Positions 1 to 12,450 of a DNA stretch of 64,000 nt are shown one piece after another; position 1 is the first letter of the stretch; each line of letters opens with the position of its first letter. The stretch covers positions 480,618,252 to 480,682,251 of the forward strand of contig NC_085137.1 in the NCBI RefSeq assembly GCF_035046485.1, read 5' to 3'. The notes below the pieces were generated by a model, which had not been told where the DNA came from, searched no databases, and worked only from the letters and a program-made list of their open reading frames with translations. The position numbers and the translations under genes were made by a program. The DNA comes from Aedes albopictus. Its lineage: Eukaryota; Arthropoda; Insecta; Diptera; Culicidae.

Positions 1-1877
1 TGAAATCGATGAACAAGTGATGTGTGGGCACGTTGTATTCGCGGCATTTCTGCAACACCTGGCGGATGGCGAATATCTGGTTCGTTGTAGCTGATATTGC
101 CCCACGAACGCTCTTGCAATCGGTGATAGACGGCGGCATAAAATTTGAGAGAGTATCTTGTAGGCAGCGCTCAGTAGTGTGATCGCACGGTAGTTCCCGC
201 AATCCAATTTGTCGCCCTTTTTTGTAGATGGGACACACGATACCTTCCATCCATTCCTCCGGTAATACTTCCTCCTCCCAAATCTAGGTAATGACCCAGT
301 GTAGTGCTCTCACCAGTGCTTCTCCATCTCCATTCCATCGTGTTTTAGTACCTCGCTTAGTAGTTGATCTGCTCCAGCGGCTTTGCTGCTTTTCAACCGG
401 CCAACCTCCTCCTCAATCTCTTGGAGATCAGGGGCGGAAGTCTTCCGTCCTGTGCACATACATACTCCTAGATCTGCTACCACGCCACCTTCGGTACTAG
501 CAATCGTAATGCTGTCGCCACCTTTCAACCACCTCACGCTCGCTCGTGAGAATATTCCCGTGATTATCTCGGCACATGTCGGCTTGTGTTGTGGCACAAA
601 CCCTCTGCGCGAGTGGTTCAGCTTCTCGTAGAACTTTCGTGTGTCCTTAGCGCGGTACAGCTCCTCCATCGCTTCGCGATCTCGTTCTTCCTGCTGGCGC
701 TTCTTCATCCGGAAGAATGAGTTCTGCCTGTTCCGCGCCTGTTTGTAACGTGCCTCATTCGCTCTCGTACGGTGTTGCAGCATTCTCGTCCATGCTGCAT
801 TCTTCTCGTTTTTCAACTGTTCACATTCACCGTCGTACCAGTCGTTTCTGTGATTCGGAGTCGCGAAATTTAGTGCTGTAGCCGAGGTACTGCCTATGGC
901 GGATCGGATGTCCCTTCGGCCATCTTCAAGTGTAGCTGCGCCAAGCTGCTCTTCCATTGGTAGGGCTACTGCTAACTGCTGGGCGTATTCTTGAGCCACT
1001 TCTACGTTACGCAGCTGCTCGATGTTGAGCCGCGGCGTTCGATTTCGACGCGTGGTGATAACTGTCGAAAGTTTTGAGCGCATGCATACAGCGACTAAGT
1101 AGTGATCCGAATCTATATTCGCGCTGCGGTATGTTCGGACATTGGTTATATCCGAGAAGAATTTACCGTCGATTAGAACGTGGTCGATTTGGTTTTCTGT
1201 TTGATGGTCGGGTGATCTCCAGGTGGCTTTGTGGATATCTTTGCGGGGGAAGAAGGTGCTTCGGACTACCATACCACGGGAGGCTGCAAAGTTTACGCAT
1301 CGCTGGCCGTTATCATTCGATACGGCGTGCAGGCTGTTTTGCCCGATTACCGGTCTGTACATTTTCTCCCTTCCTACCTTCGCCTTCATGTCGCCGACAA
1401 CGATTTTCACGTCACGCGGCGAGGAACCATCGTATGTTTGCTCTAACTGCGCGTAGAACGCTTCTTTCTCGTCATCAGGTCTCCCTTCGTGAGGGCAGTG
1501 GACGTTGATGATGCTGTATAGTTGAAGAAACGGCCCTTAACTCTCAACATGCACATCCTTGCGTTGATCGGCTGCCACCCGATCACACGTTGTCGCATCT
1601 TGCCCAACAGTATAAATCCTGTTCTCAGTTCATTGGTGGTGCCACAGCTTTGGTAGAAGGTAGCCGCTCGATGCCCGCTTTTCCACACTTTCTGTCCAGT
1701 CCAAAGAAGTTCCTGCAACGCCACGATGTTGAAGTTGGGGGGATGTAGTTCGTCGTAAATTATCCTGTCACATCCTGCGAAATCTAAGTGACTTGCAATT
1801 CTATGTTCCAAGTTTCCAATCCATTTCGTAGTCCTTTTTTCGTCGCGTAGGTCTTTGCCAATTGTATCGTGTCGCAT
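1..1877 (-). pseudogene. Degenerate RTE-type endonuclease / reverse transcriptase ORF
   Basis: Three consecutive frames make one broken polyprotein. Frame 1443-1877 holds the start of an exonuclease-endonuclease-phosphatase fold (NIVALQELLWTGQ). Frame 310-1410 continues it with VVGDMKAKVGRE, NQIDHVLID and the terminal SDHYLV; SDH is a catalytic signature of AP-like retrotransposon endonucleases. Below about 300 a third frame reads PIYKKGDKLDCGNYRAIT, and it ends at the edge in HHLFIDF, the first Asp motif of RT. At least two frameshifts (near 1430 and near 300) and a GDMK where GDMN is usual argue that the copy is dead. Host genes annotated as craniofacial development protein 2-like resemble this domain, but the RT that follows shows this is a transposon. 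Confidence 0.8.
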
Positions 1878-2270
1878 TCTCTCCTATGTTATTCGCAATG
1901 GGGATTTTTACGGGTGGCTTATTAGGCCTACGCCAACACTGCTGTCTCACCGGAGGGCAATCGTGCCAGTTCTGTTTAACGTCCCAACCAACACTGGGAC
2001 GACCACACTGATAGGGCTACCACCTGGGCGTGGTGCAGCGTTTCTTACTCAGCCGCTGGATGCCAGAACAGACGCTGTTTGAGTACCTCCTAAATCTAGC
2101 TGAAGTCAGAAGGACAACAGTGCCCAGGCTGCACTACCAGCTAAGCACACAACTCTTAGCTGGCGGTCTTTGTCATCGCTTGACCCGTGGAAGCATGAGG
2201 TAGGAACTTGTGAGGACCAGAGCAATGTTGGACGCTCTCCTTCTCGACTCACCGTTTTGCAGCCCCCAGG
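1..2270 (-). mobile_element. RTE-like non-LTR retrotransposon, 5' half, running off the left edge
   Basis: On the minus strand this reads 5'UTR (about 2270-1878), an AP-type endonuclease and then the first blocks of a reverse transcriptase that leave the window at base 1. The 5' end is placed near 2270 because the next bases match an unrelated repeat also found near 38.43 kb. The UTR has no long open frame. The clade (RTE, possibly JAM1-like) is inferred from the endonuclease and RT wording, not from an alignment. A second, 3'-containing relic of the same or a close family lies at 53.3-60.7 kb. Confidence 0.75.
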
Positions 2271-2545
2271 ATGAAAAACAAACAGACGTGGTTTAAGCAT
2301 TCCATACAATCATGACCAGTTTTAATTCGCATGATAGATGGTTCTTTTACGCTACAGTTCAAAGCTCTGTGATGATAGTTATGAAATTCCGTTAGCAGTT
2401 ATGATACTTATAGAGACACTTTCTTGCAAAATTTCATCAACTTTGATCAATTGGTTTGAAAGCTACTGGTGTTGACAGGGGTGAGTGTTAGTGAAAATTT
2501 TTCGTGTTTCTCTGCCAATTTTCATGAAATTTTCACAAAAGGTAG
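2271..2545. repeat. Fragment of the TIR element seen in full at 38.28-39.29 kb
   Basis: This segment is collinear with 38433-38815: the AAACAAACAGACGTGG block, then GATGGTTCTTTTACGCTACA, then GATCAATTGGTTTGAAAGC. Here the site is empty, whereas the 38-kb copy carries a 51-bp insertion with a 10-bp duplication. No coding capacity. Confidence 0.7.
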
Positions 2546-3064
2546 AGGTAGGCGGGTCAGTATGGACACCCGGGGCATAATGGATACCCTCAATATTTTC
2601 AAATATGCGGACTCTTTTGAAATATTAATGAATGGAGAATATAGTCCATTTATCTAAAACGTAGTTTCAGGAAAGAAACATTTGAAATTTAAATTATACT
2701 TGACTTTACACGAAAACATTGCGTCCTCCGTTTTTTGAGCATGAAAATTATAATTTTCACACCATCTAAAATAAGATTTAGTGAGTAATTAATTGCTGGT
2801 CGATTGAAAACTGATATTTCTAGAACACATCCAATTAGTTTTGCTGTATTTACATGCTTAACATGTTTATGTTTTCTTCTTTTTTATATCAAAATCTAGT
2901 TTGAAAATATCTTCTCCTTCCGGGGCAGAATGGACATTCATCTATGTGAGGCAAACGGCAAGGGAAATAAATAACCAAAATCGCAAACCAACCACATTCT
3001 TCAATTTCAGCATATTTTCGGTTAAAATTTCACTATAGTAGACATAGAGTAAAACAAATTGGTC
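2546..3064. other. AT-rich spacer, no gene
   Basis: Mostly low-complexity AT-rich DNA. CCGGGGCATAATGGA near 2570 recurs in direct orientation as CCGGGGCAGAATGGA near 2920, which suggests an old repeat of unknown type. No supported ORF. Confidence 0.4.
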
Positions 3065-3076
3065 AAAAAACGACAA

Positions 3077-3510
3077 TGCCGGGGCCCGTGGTGTAGTTGG
3101 TCACACGTTCGCTTCATATGCGAATGGTCATGGGTTTGATTCCCAGCCCCGGCACTTGCAATTTTTCGTCAGTTGCTTTTCCCCCGAGAGCAACTGACAC
3201 TGACCCTCTTCTGAGCCCCATGGCTCAAACGGACCCGGATACCTGGACATCGGCGAACTGCTACTCATAATGGACCCCCAATCGGACTGGAAAGGAACAA
3301 CGGCCATCCATCATCATCCATGTGCTCATCATTCTACTAGGTATAAAGTAGAAAAAGTGAAAGCAGCAGAAAGGCAACCAGTTCGATAAAGTAGAATAAG
3401 AATCTAGGCGCTGTACAAAATGTAAGTGCAGCTGTCAATTGAAATTGCTCACGTAGTGCCCCAGTGGACAATAGAGCTGTAAATTAGGTTAAGTGATTAA
3501 GAATAAAAAA
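3077..3510 (+). mobile_element. tRNA-derived SINE, Feilai-like, full length
   Basis: The head (3079-3155) folds like a tRNA and carries a Pol III A box (GTGGTGTAGTTGGT) and B box (GGTTTGATTCC). It is followed by a non-tRNA body with GACCCGGATACCTGGA and a 3' A-rich tail. A 12-bp target duplication, AAAAAACGACAA, flanks it at 3065-3076 and 3511-3522. The family name Feilai is from recollection of Aedes SINEs. Transcription would be by Pol III from the internal boxes. Confidence 0.85.
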
Positions 3511-3820
3511 AAAAACGACAACAGTGGAAAATAGTTGTTCTAAGCATAGCTGTACATGCCAGCAAAAACATAACTCTATTGAAAACAGCCTGAATTTAAA
3601 TTATCTGAACAAAAATGAACTACTCCAGCGTATTATTCATCCATAGTAGTTGTTTTGTAATGAAATAACTTGATAGGTGTTGTTGCGATAAGCAGTCATC
3701 TTCGGAGCGATAAACCAATTTTTGACAGCAGCTTCCTGATAGCAGCTTCAATGCTGAAATTCATTTATTTATTCTATATACATTAACATAACTTATACTA
3801 AACTAACTTACATTTTGGTA

Positions 3821-6800
3821 TTAAGAGCCAGTTCGCGAGAACCGCGACCCCCTTTCCAAAGGAAGTGGAATCGATGTGCTCCGATTGAACTGAAATTTTC
3901 AGGGTATGGTTTTCCATATAAAAGATGATATCTGGCCGATTTTCAGATTTTTCCGTTAGGGGGAAGTGGGGTAAAATAACCCTCAAAGATTTCATGTCTA
4001 AAAATAGGTAAAATCACTAAAATCGCAATAACTTCCGCAAAAGTTAACGGATTCAGCTGAAATTTTGCATGGACACTCTACTCCTATGGCACTTCCATTT
4101 GAGCCAAGCGTTGGATATTCTTTGATATTTTATTTGAAGAAATAGGTTATTTTCATAATTTTTTTGACGATTTTCAGGGCGCCTGTTTTCGTACCAACAG
4201 AACTAGGATGAAAAACTGAGTACTACGTTTTGAAGGACTACCCAAGAGCTTTCATTTGATATGTGACCCAGATGCGCCAACTTAAAAACTTTCGAAAAAA
4301 AAATTTTTTTCTCGGGGTATGCGTTTTACCCCATATTTTTAGCTGTCTAAAGAAGTGTTGTCGCAAATTATGACAACGTTATTTATCGTCAAGGGTTTTT
4401 CTTCAATAATAATTCAACAGAAAAATGATGACTAAGAAATGCAATTATTAGATTTTTTTCATTTGGGGAAAGTAGGGTAAAACGGACTAACTCAACCTCC
4501 TTTCGAAATAACGTTGCTACGATGTTCTCTGATCAGAATCAAATTTTCAGAGTTCTTTATTCTACTCAAGAATAGATGCTTTATCATATATTATTTTTTT
4601 TTTCTTGAGAATATAACGGGGTAAAACAATTCTCAGAAAAAAAAATTTGAAAATAATCAAAATTTCAAAATTTACAAATGCTTTGGTAAAACTTGGCGAA
4701 ATTTCATGAAATTAGAAGAAATTTCTTAATTTTTTATTGCTTATCCAAAGGAGCAAGTCTGACAACATTTTGACGTCGAGAAATGTCACAGATTAGCACG
4801 TGGTGTGCGATTCACCGGATTCTTTCTCGATTTTTCTTTCAACATGCATCTCCGGTTCAATTTTCTCTCTTTTTTTCTCGTGAAAGTTGCTGCAGTACAC
4901 ACGAAAAAGATTCACGAGGAAAGATGCATTTAGCGCCTTCAAATGATTTTTTGGACAAATATGGTCTTCTACAAAGCTGTTCCCAAAAATAAGGCCCTCT
5001 TTTCAATGTACATACAAATTAGGGTGGTCCATATTTTCAAAGAAATTGGGAATCAAACTTTTTTATCTGCTAGAATAACTGTATACATTCTTCGAGAAAG
5101 TTGAAGATCTATCAATTTTGAGCAAGTTTCTTGAAGACACATTTTATGTAGCTTTGAAATTGACCGATCTAGAGATGTTTTTCTGAATAAGCTTAGGGTG
5201 GTTCAAGAAAAACCTGTTTTCTGGCGTTAACTTTTTCAGTTTCGATTTTTCATCAAAATCGCCCAAGAACACTTGTAGAGTATTTGAAGACGTGTCGTTT
5301 CATGCGCTGAAATGGTCTTTATCTCTTTTGGTTCAATAGTTACAGGTGTTTTTCCTAAAAAATCATATTTTTTTGAGAAGGTGATATGAACGATTGGTGT
5401 GTGAAAAATACTTAAAAAGTGCCTATTTTTTTTTCTAGAAAATCATCAATATGTTTTGCACGGAATGACGAAGCAACATTCCCAGCGCACGAAAATGTGC
5501 GTTATTTTTGAGTTCTAAAAATGGTTCGTAGACATTTTTGATGTGAAATTTGAAACAAAAAAGATAAAGATAAAGGGTGACGCTAGAACAAAAGTTTTTT
5601 TTATTGCTTTTCCTTTTTTGTTTAATAATTTTCATCTAAGTCGCGTAAGAACCACTTTTACAGCTTCCAAAAAAGCGCATTTTCGTTCGCTGAGAATGTT
5701 GCTATGTCATTCCGTTCAAAAGTTATTGATGATTATCTAGAAAAAAAGGCACTTTTCAAGTATTTTTCACTTGAGTTACAAAAAAACAGCCCTCTAATTT
5801 TTTGATATGTTTTGTAACAACGTTTCTTCTTTTGAATGCGGACAAAAGATAATTTTTATGATTGCCCCAATCCGTCATAACACCTTTTCAAAAAACTATG
5901 CTCTACAAGTGTTTCTTGGGCGATTTTGATGAAAAATCGAAACTGAAAAAGTTAACGCCACAAAACCGGTTTTTCTTGAACCACTCTAAGCTTATTCAAA
6001 AAAACATCTCTAGATCGGTCAATTTCAAAGCTACATAAAATGTGTCTTCAAGAAACTTGCTCAAAATTGATAGATCTACAACTTTCTCGAAGAATGTATA
6101 CAGTTATTCTAGCAGATAAAAAAGTTTGGTTCCCAATTTCTTTGAAAATATGGACCACCCTAATTTTTATGTACATTGAAAAGAGGGCCTTATTTTTGGG
6201 AACAGCTTTGTAGAAGACCATATTTGTCCAAAAAATCATTTGAAGGCGCTAAATGCATCTTTCCTCGTGAATCTTTTTCGTGTGTACTGCAGCAACTTTC
6301 ACGAGAAAAAAAGAGAGAAAATTGAACCGGTGATGCATGTTGAAAGAAAAATCGAAAAAGAATCCGGTGAATCACACACCACGTGCTAATCTGTGACATT
6401 TCTCGATGTCAAAATGTTGTCAATCGCTCCTTTGGATAAGCAATAAAAATTAAGACATTTCTTCTAATTTCATGAAATTTCGCCAAGTTTTGCCAAAGCA
6501 ATAGTAAATTTTGAAATTTTGATTATTTTCGACATTTTTTTCCTGAGAATTGTTTTACCCCGTTATCTTCTCAAGAAAAAAAAATAATATATGATAAAGC
6601 ATCTATTCTTGAGTAGAATAAAGAACTCTGAAAATTCGATTCTGATCAGAGAACATCGTAGCAACGTTATTTCGAAAGGAGGTTGAGTTAGTCCGTTTTA
6701 CCCTACTTTCCCCAAATGAAAAAAATCTAATAATTGCATTTCTTAGTCATCATTTTTCTGTTGAATTAATATTGAAGAAAAACCCTTGACAGATAAATAA

Positions 6801-7346
6801 CGTTGTCATAATTTGCGACAACACTTCTTTAGACAGCTAAAAATATGGGGTAAAACGCATACCCCGAGAAAAATTTTTTTTTTCGAAAGTTTTTAAGTTG
6901 GCGCATCTGGGTCACATATCAAATGAAAGCTCTTGGGTAGTCCTTCAAAACGTAGTACTCAGTTTTTCATCCTAGTTCTGTTGGTACGAAAACAGGCGCC
7001 CTGAAAATCGTCAAAAAAATTATGAAAATAACCTATTTCTTCAAATAAAATATCAAAGAATATCCAACGCTTGGCTCAAATGGAAGTGCCATAGGAGTAG
7101 AGTGTCCATGCAAAATTTCAGCTGAATCCGTTAACTTTTGCGGAAGTTATTGCGATTTTAGTGATTTTACCTATTTTTAGACATGAAATCTTTGAGGGTT
7201 ATTTTACCCCACTTCCCCCTAACGGAAAAATCTGAAAATCGGCCAGATATCATCTTTTATATGGAAAACCATACCCTGAAAATTTCAGCTCAATCGGAGC
7301 ACATCGATTCAAGAAGGGGTTGCGGCTCTCGCGAACTGGCTCTTAA
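3821..7346. mobile_element. 3.5-kb foldback (palindromic) element
   Basis: The two halves are reverse complements almost to the centre near 5590. The outer ends are TTAAGAGCCAGTTCGCGAGA on the left and its complement on the right. Matching inner landmarks include GGGGTAAAACG, the GTGTACTGCAG block (4896 and 6284) and the GGAATGAC block (5463 and 5711). The short ORFs in one arm reappear in the other on the opposite strand, so they are structural shadows. No transposase is visible. TTAA is present at both ends but no clear target duplication could be fixed. Confidence 0.8.
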
Positions 7347-8726
7347 TTTAACCGCCCTTCCGAAGCACTATCAGGGATGGCAAAAATACTTTTTTCTCTT
7401 TTCCGTTCATCGATATCGCTAATAAAATAAAAACAAAACAACGGCAGCACCAATACCATCAGCCAGTGTGTGGTTTTTGATCGCGAACCACTGAATGGTC
7501 CATACTCAGCAAGTGATAGGGTATCGGGATGCTTCGTTGGCATAGTCCCCTCATTCGGCCTATCTTAACGTTAACCAAAAACTCAAACAAACACGCATAA
7601 CTGGAGATCGGAAAAGCTATGCGCCACACAACTGTAACATTTCGTTTCAATTTTAGCATTTTGGAGCATTAAAATTGAATGAAAATGTCACATTGTTTAG
7701 CTTTTGTAGACGCCATGATTCTTCGGCTTAGTGGGTAGTCTATATACATGATTATAAATGGCCTGATTCTGGAACATTTCGAATTGACTTTTCGATAACT
7801 GAACATTTTATGCGACGGTCAAAGACGCTATTATGATCTTGTATATTTGTTTTCAAAGAAAAATAACTATTTTTCAAATTAAATGTGGGCCGAATATTGA
7901 GGACATTTTTTTCACTATGTACCCAAATCTTGGCCCATCAGTAAAGTGACATCAACAACACCGAAAAAGTGACGTCAACCACATTGCTTGCGATTGAACC
8001 AGAAAGAACGAACGGGAAGAAAGAATTTGTGTGCGGTGACTGTTAAAATATAACACAAAAATGGAGTTGCATTGTTTTCGTTACTAAATTAAGAAAGAAC
8101 TTTAGTTTAAGTTTTTTCTTTATAGTTATGTGAAAATTTGGCTCGAAAATGTAATTTGAAAGCAAGATTGGTGAACAAAAAGTGATAATACTTCAGCAGA
8201 AATATTAAAAAATTATAGAATAAGTGGTTCTAGCGTTTGGAAAGCAATAGGCCAACGTTGTATCCACTAATAGGCCAATTTTTGTACCGTAGACCAACGT
8301 TGCATACCATCGCATCGAATCTTTTCAGCGTAATTAAGTAAGTTCTTGAATATTTATGCTAGTTTACTTCCAATTGCAGAAACATGCACTGCCTAGAGTA
8401 CGTGATAGAGTGAAGACATCATTTATACTGCTATTAATTCACGAGTTATGGTCAAAATTGTCAAGGCGGCTGGCATATTAGGCCAAGGAACGGTACACAT
8501 ACCCTACATTCGCGAATGTAACATTTCGTGAACCGACATGCTCGGGAACGCTCCTCGAAATGATGTTCATTCTCTTGTCCGGTTTGAGACGAGAGCGCAA
8601 TCAAGAGAGAAGATGCTCGATGACGCTAATGAATGCGATGAATTCGGTAAGAATATTTTATTGTCGAAATTCTTTTTTATTGTGACTACACAGCCTGCAA
8701 CGTCATGAATACAGTTAAATTAAATA
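7347..8726. other. Intergenic, no gene recognised
   Basis: AT-rich sequence with no ORF of convincing composition. A short direct repeat around 8245-8305 (AGGCCAA / GACCAACGTTG) is the only local structure seen. Confidence 0.4.
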
Positions 8727-8735
8727 GTAGCTCAC

Positions 8736-8942
8736 CAATGAGAATATATTACAGGTGGGGAAGAAGAAGAGATGGCTATGTATGAGTAAGCAAAGAAAAA
8801 TGTAAACACAAAAAGTGACGTCACTATTTGACACGCGTTCTTATGGGAGCTGGCTTTGCTTGTAGTTGTGACATGTTTGCACCAGACACGGATCTCACGC
8901 ATACGAAGTAGCTTCTTCCCCACCTCTATTAGATTCTCATTG
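8736..8942. mobile_element. MITE with CAATGAGA termini and 9-bp TSD
   Basis: The ends are CAATGAGAATATATTACAGG and, inverted, TCTCATTG. GTAGCTCAC is duplicated at 8727-8735 and 8943-8951. It is 207 bp with no coding capacity. A 164-bp relative sits inside the Dong ORF at 21615-21778 and also has a 9-bp duplication. A 9-bp TSD suggests a Mutator-like transposase acting in trans; this is inferred from TSD length only. Confidence 0.85.
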
Positions 8943-9019
8943 GTAGCTCACGTTTTTAAAACGAAAACGCATTAAATACTGATAAAAATAACGATTATTT
9001 ACAGTTGTCCTAAGCCAAC

Positions 9020-9332
9020 GATGAGAGATCATCGGTAAGTGTTACCGAAGACGACTGATAACAAGACAGACAGCTCCCACCCTCTTTCAGGTGACATGGT
9101 CGAAACGCCATCAACGATTCACAGGAACATTAAAACATGATTGTGTGCGTATGCATGCAAATACGTACACGGAAATGGTAACATCGCATGCACACTCATT
9201 CATGATGTTGTTCCCTGGAGTCGTTCGTGGCGCTAGTGTGCTTGTAGCTCTCAAAGTATATGGAGCAAGAGGGTAGATGTCTGTCTTGTTATTAGCCGTC
9301 TTCGGTGTTACACTTAGCGATGCCCGCTCATC
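9020..9332. mobile_element. Inverted-repeat MITE-like element, ~310 bp
   Basis: The left arm 9020-9086 (with CCGAAGACGACTGATAACAA and GACAGACA) pairs with 9267-9332 reversed (TTGTTATTAGCCGTCTTCGG). The arms are about 65 bp and imperfect, and the spacer is about 180 bp. No clear TSD. Superfamily unknown. Confidence 0.6.
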
Positions 9333-11004
9333 GCCGCAGCTTGTCTATATCGGAGTATCTTCTTTATGTTCCTTCGTGAACCATGCGACTCGACGAGAGA
9401 ACATACACCGCTTGGTAATTGAAACAGAACCAGCAGAAGGGAAGAAAAACTGCCGAGTGGTTCACTTATCACTTTTTCGTCCAAACACTGCCATCAGCAG
9501 CCGCGTCGTCGGCAGTCAAGCTGGCGCTTGATAGTTTTCGCTTCCCCACAAAAATATTTATGAGCAGTCATGCCGAGGCGGGTGATTGCGAAAAATGTCA
9601 AATATGTCCAACTGCTAATAACTCACTTGTTTTAGTGAATAATTTGAATCTGTTTGCACAAATAGCTAGAGCACACTCCTAGCTTTGTGATGCATGTAAA
9701 GAAGTTTGTCTAGAAGCGGTTTGAAACGCAGAAAAATGTAAAAATGGGAGGTGCTCTCGCGCTTAGAAACCGTTTCGAGGAAGAAGGCTGCTGGAAAAAA
9801 ATGGTATGACATTTATTTTTCGAACAGTTTGAGTTTGGCTGGGCCTGTGATGTTCGTGCACGCTTAAACTGCTCCGCACATCGCATGAGTAACAGTTACT
9901 CACTGTGGCGCATCGCTGCAAATCCGGGAGAATGTGTGAAAATTATGTGTACGACTTAAGGAGTGTATCGGAAAGTAGTTGAAAATGTTCAGGATGCTCT
10001 ATCTCGAAGCTGGGTTGGTCTTATCATTTCGGTTCTTCTATGAAATCTTCACAATATAGTTAAGTTTAGAACAGCTTGGAAAAATTTGGAAAATGTTTAG
10101 TATAATTGAAAATACGGTTAAATGAATAAACCTCACAAAATAAAAATCTGCACAAAATGCAATTTTGCTAGGATTTTTCAACATTTCAATAATCTGTAGC
10201 GAACAAAATTTGTACGATAAAAAATCTGGAAAATATTGATGCTTGTTAACAGTTATGTACACATAACATATCATTCAACACCGACTTCCAAAATTCATAT
10301 TTTCGATAGAAAAATCTCCTATATCTACAAAATGGTCCACTCCAAAAAACGCCTATTTTTTGGTCAAACTTTGAAGTTCTGCTTTTAATATCTTAAAAGG
10401 TTATAAAATTATATTACCCTATTTAAAAACATGCGAATTTTTCATTTTATGTATTTTTTATTTGCGTAAACATGGTTTGGAGGAGCATGGAAAAAAGGGG
10501 TTCCTCAAAAATGGACTTTTTTTCATTTTTAAGAATTGCGCTTAAATGCAGTGGAGATTTTTCTTGAATAAAATAATTTGCCTATATCATGAGGATTCTG
10601 GAGCTTATTATATTTGCACAAAAAAGTTAACAATTTTCGAACATTATCGAACTTTTTTCGCAATTTCAATTTTTTAGAAGGTGTGCAAAAATTTAAAAAC
10701 ATACGTTCAGTAATCTAGGTTAAAAACCCAGTTAAAAGAACATTTTTAGAAAATCATAAAAGCCATTTCTTTTTTCAAGGATTTGTTCAGTATCTCCAAA
10801 AATAAAATTACTTAAAAGTTGTATTAAACTATTTTTAAAAGTATTGTAAACATTTTCAACTACTTTACTTTACTCCTTACTCACGCCGTGAGCTGATGGC
10901 CAATTACACATTTTTGAGCTCCTAGGAGCCAGCAGGCTGTTGTTGACAAACGCTTCAAAAAGCAAGCGTCTGTCAATTTCTACAATAAAAAATAATTTAA
11001 AAAA
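9333..11004. other. Intergenic, AT-rich, no gene recognised
   Basis: 9333-10030 has moderate GC but only short frames without a familiar domain. 10030-10860 is strongly AT-rich. No RNA gene or transposon ends were recognised. Confidence 0.4.
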
Positions 11005-11262
11005 CTGTAAATAAAAAGAAAATCGGGTCAAGTACGGTTCCTTTGAATTCCACTAAGAATTTACATCCTTTGACAGATACGTATTTAGACCTCAACTGTA
11101 AGGTCGTCTTCAGTGTCAGTGTCTTGTACTTGAGTCGAGTCAAGTACAAGACACTGAAGACGACCTTACAGTTGAGGTCGAAATACGTATCTGTCAAAGG
11201 ATGCAAATTCTTAGTGGAATTCAAAGGAACCGTACTTAACCCGATTTTCTTTTTATTTACAG
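11005..11262. mobile_element. Near-perfect hairpin MITE, 258 bp
   Basis: It starts CTGTAAATAAAAAGAAAATC and ends in the complement. The arms run with few mismatches to a centre near 11135 (TACTTGAGTCGAGTCAAGTA). Both strands therefore give almost the same short ORF (MNSTKNLHPLTDTY and its twin), which is an artefact of symmetry. The right end ends in TTTATTTACAG, which resembles a splice acceptor. Confidence 0.85.
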
Positions 11263-12120
11263 ATATTCCCCTCACAAGCCCAGGTTAATCATCATTAAAA
11301 AACTGTTTTCTTTTTGGTGATCTACAAAAGTATGTATTCTATAAACAAATAATTAAATTAAATAGTAAAAAATAGTTTTTTATTAATTAGAGTTTTAGAA
11401 TAGAATAAGGAACCTAGTTTAATCATACAACCTGTTCGTCCATGACGAAGATATAGAACAATAAATAAAATAAAATAAAATATTAGGTGACAAACTGCGC
11501 TGGATGTTGGTGACAATGGCTAACTCGGGGGTAGAGGCCATCCCGAGGGACACCCGATGCGGAGGCGCCACGAGGTCGTGTGGTCAAACAAATATCAATT
11601 ATAATATTTTTTAATTAAATTTCTGAAATATTTTATTAGCTCGAACTGTTGTTCTTATTCACCTGATATATTTTAAAAATAATTTATTTATTCAAATGAG
11701 TAACTATCCCACATTTTCAGAGCAAGCGAAGCATACGCATTTATGTGTAACGGTTACTCATTCTTCCGGAATGTTGACGAAACGCTTCAATGTGTGAAGC
11801 TTACTCATGCTGGTTTGGCTCTCAAGCACTTGCTCGTTGTATAAAGATGGAATGAGTTTCAGATTTATCTGGTTACCTCGTTCTTTCTGAAATACTTGAG
11901 ACGCATTGTCGATTATCACATCTGTGATGTTCGTCTGGCTGACATGCCTATTCATGTGAACTCACATGCCTCCCAATTTGGGATGTCCACAATGACTCTT
12001 TTACACAAAGTTGTATATGTTGTCAAGAAAGTACTCGCTCAAACGTAGGTTTTGCTTGGGTGATTTCTTGAATATTGAGAATGCTTTCGATGCCGTGCCT
12101 TTCAATGTCATATTGAAAGT
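11263..12120. other. Intergenic, no gene recognised
   Basis: Contains a run of AATAAATAAAATAAAATAAA near 11460, then a GC-richer patch (11500-11580). The rest is AT-rich sequence without supported ORFs. Confidence 0.35.
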
Positions 12121-12450
12121 CTCATGACGTCACAAGCTACCTCCAATGAGCTATAGGCTCTCTTTACGCTTATGCGTTTTACAGTGTCCTTTTCATGGCA
12201 CTGATTAAACCCGTTGTGGTGGTTGTGGTATGGGCTATGAGCTCTCGTTGCGCTTATGCGTTCATTCTCTTTTCTAGGGTACCCCTTCCTATTTCATCAC
12301 CTTTCCTTTTCCTAATCCCATTCCATCCCTTGTCCCATTCTCCCTCAGGTAAATGATGAAATAGGCTTATATATATGGCGATGGCACAAATGTCCCAAAT
12401 GGAGGATAACGTGCCTCCTCGAGCCGGCCTTCTGATACCTGATGCTATAA
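12121..12450 (+). mobile_element. Probable 3' end of a non-LTR retrotransposon
   Basis: Non-coding sequence with a pyrimidine-rich middle ends in GATGCTATAATATAATAAAG, the style of a LINE 3' tail. It abuts the broken left side of the hAT-like element at about 12450, so its insertion or a linked deletion may have removed that end. No ORF supports the call. Confidence 0.4.

Noticed and set aside
310..1410. Host gene like craniofacial development protein 2
   Set aside because: The endonuclease is followed by reverse transcriptase blocks and broken by frameshifts; it is an RTE-type transposon.
3079..3155. Functional tRNA gene
   Set aside because: It has A and B boxes but continues into a SINE body with a poly-A tail and target duplication.
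3798..7422. Paired short ORFs (MKSLRVILPHF..., MSQISTWC...)
   Set aside because: They appear twice on opposite strands because the region is a palindrome; composition is AT-rich and no domain is seen.
9091..9682. Three adjacent short ORFs (61, 84 and 87 aa)
   Set aside because: No domain or splice pattern, and the first two overlap an inverted-repeat element.
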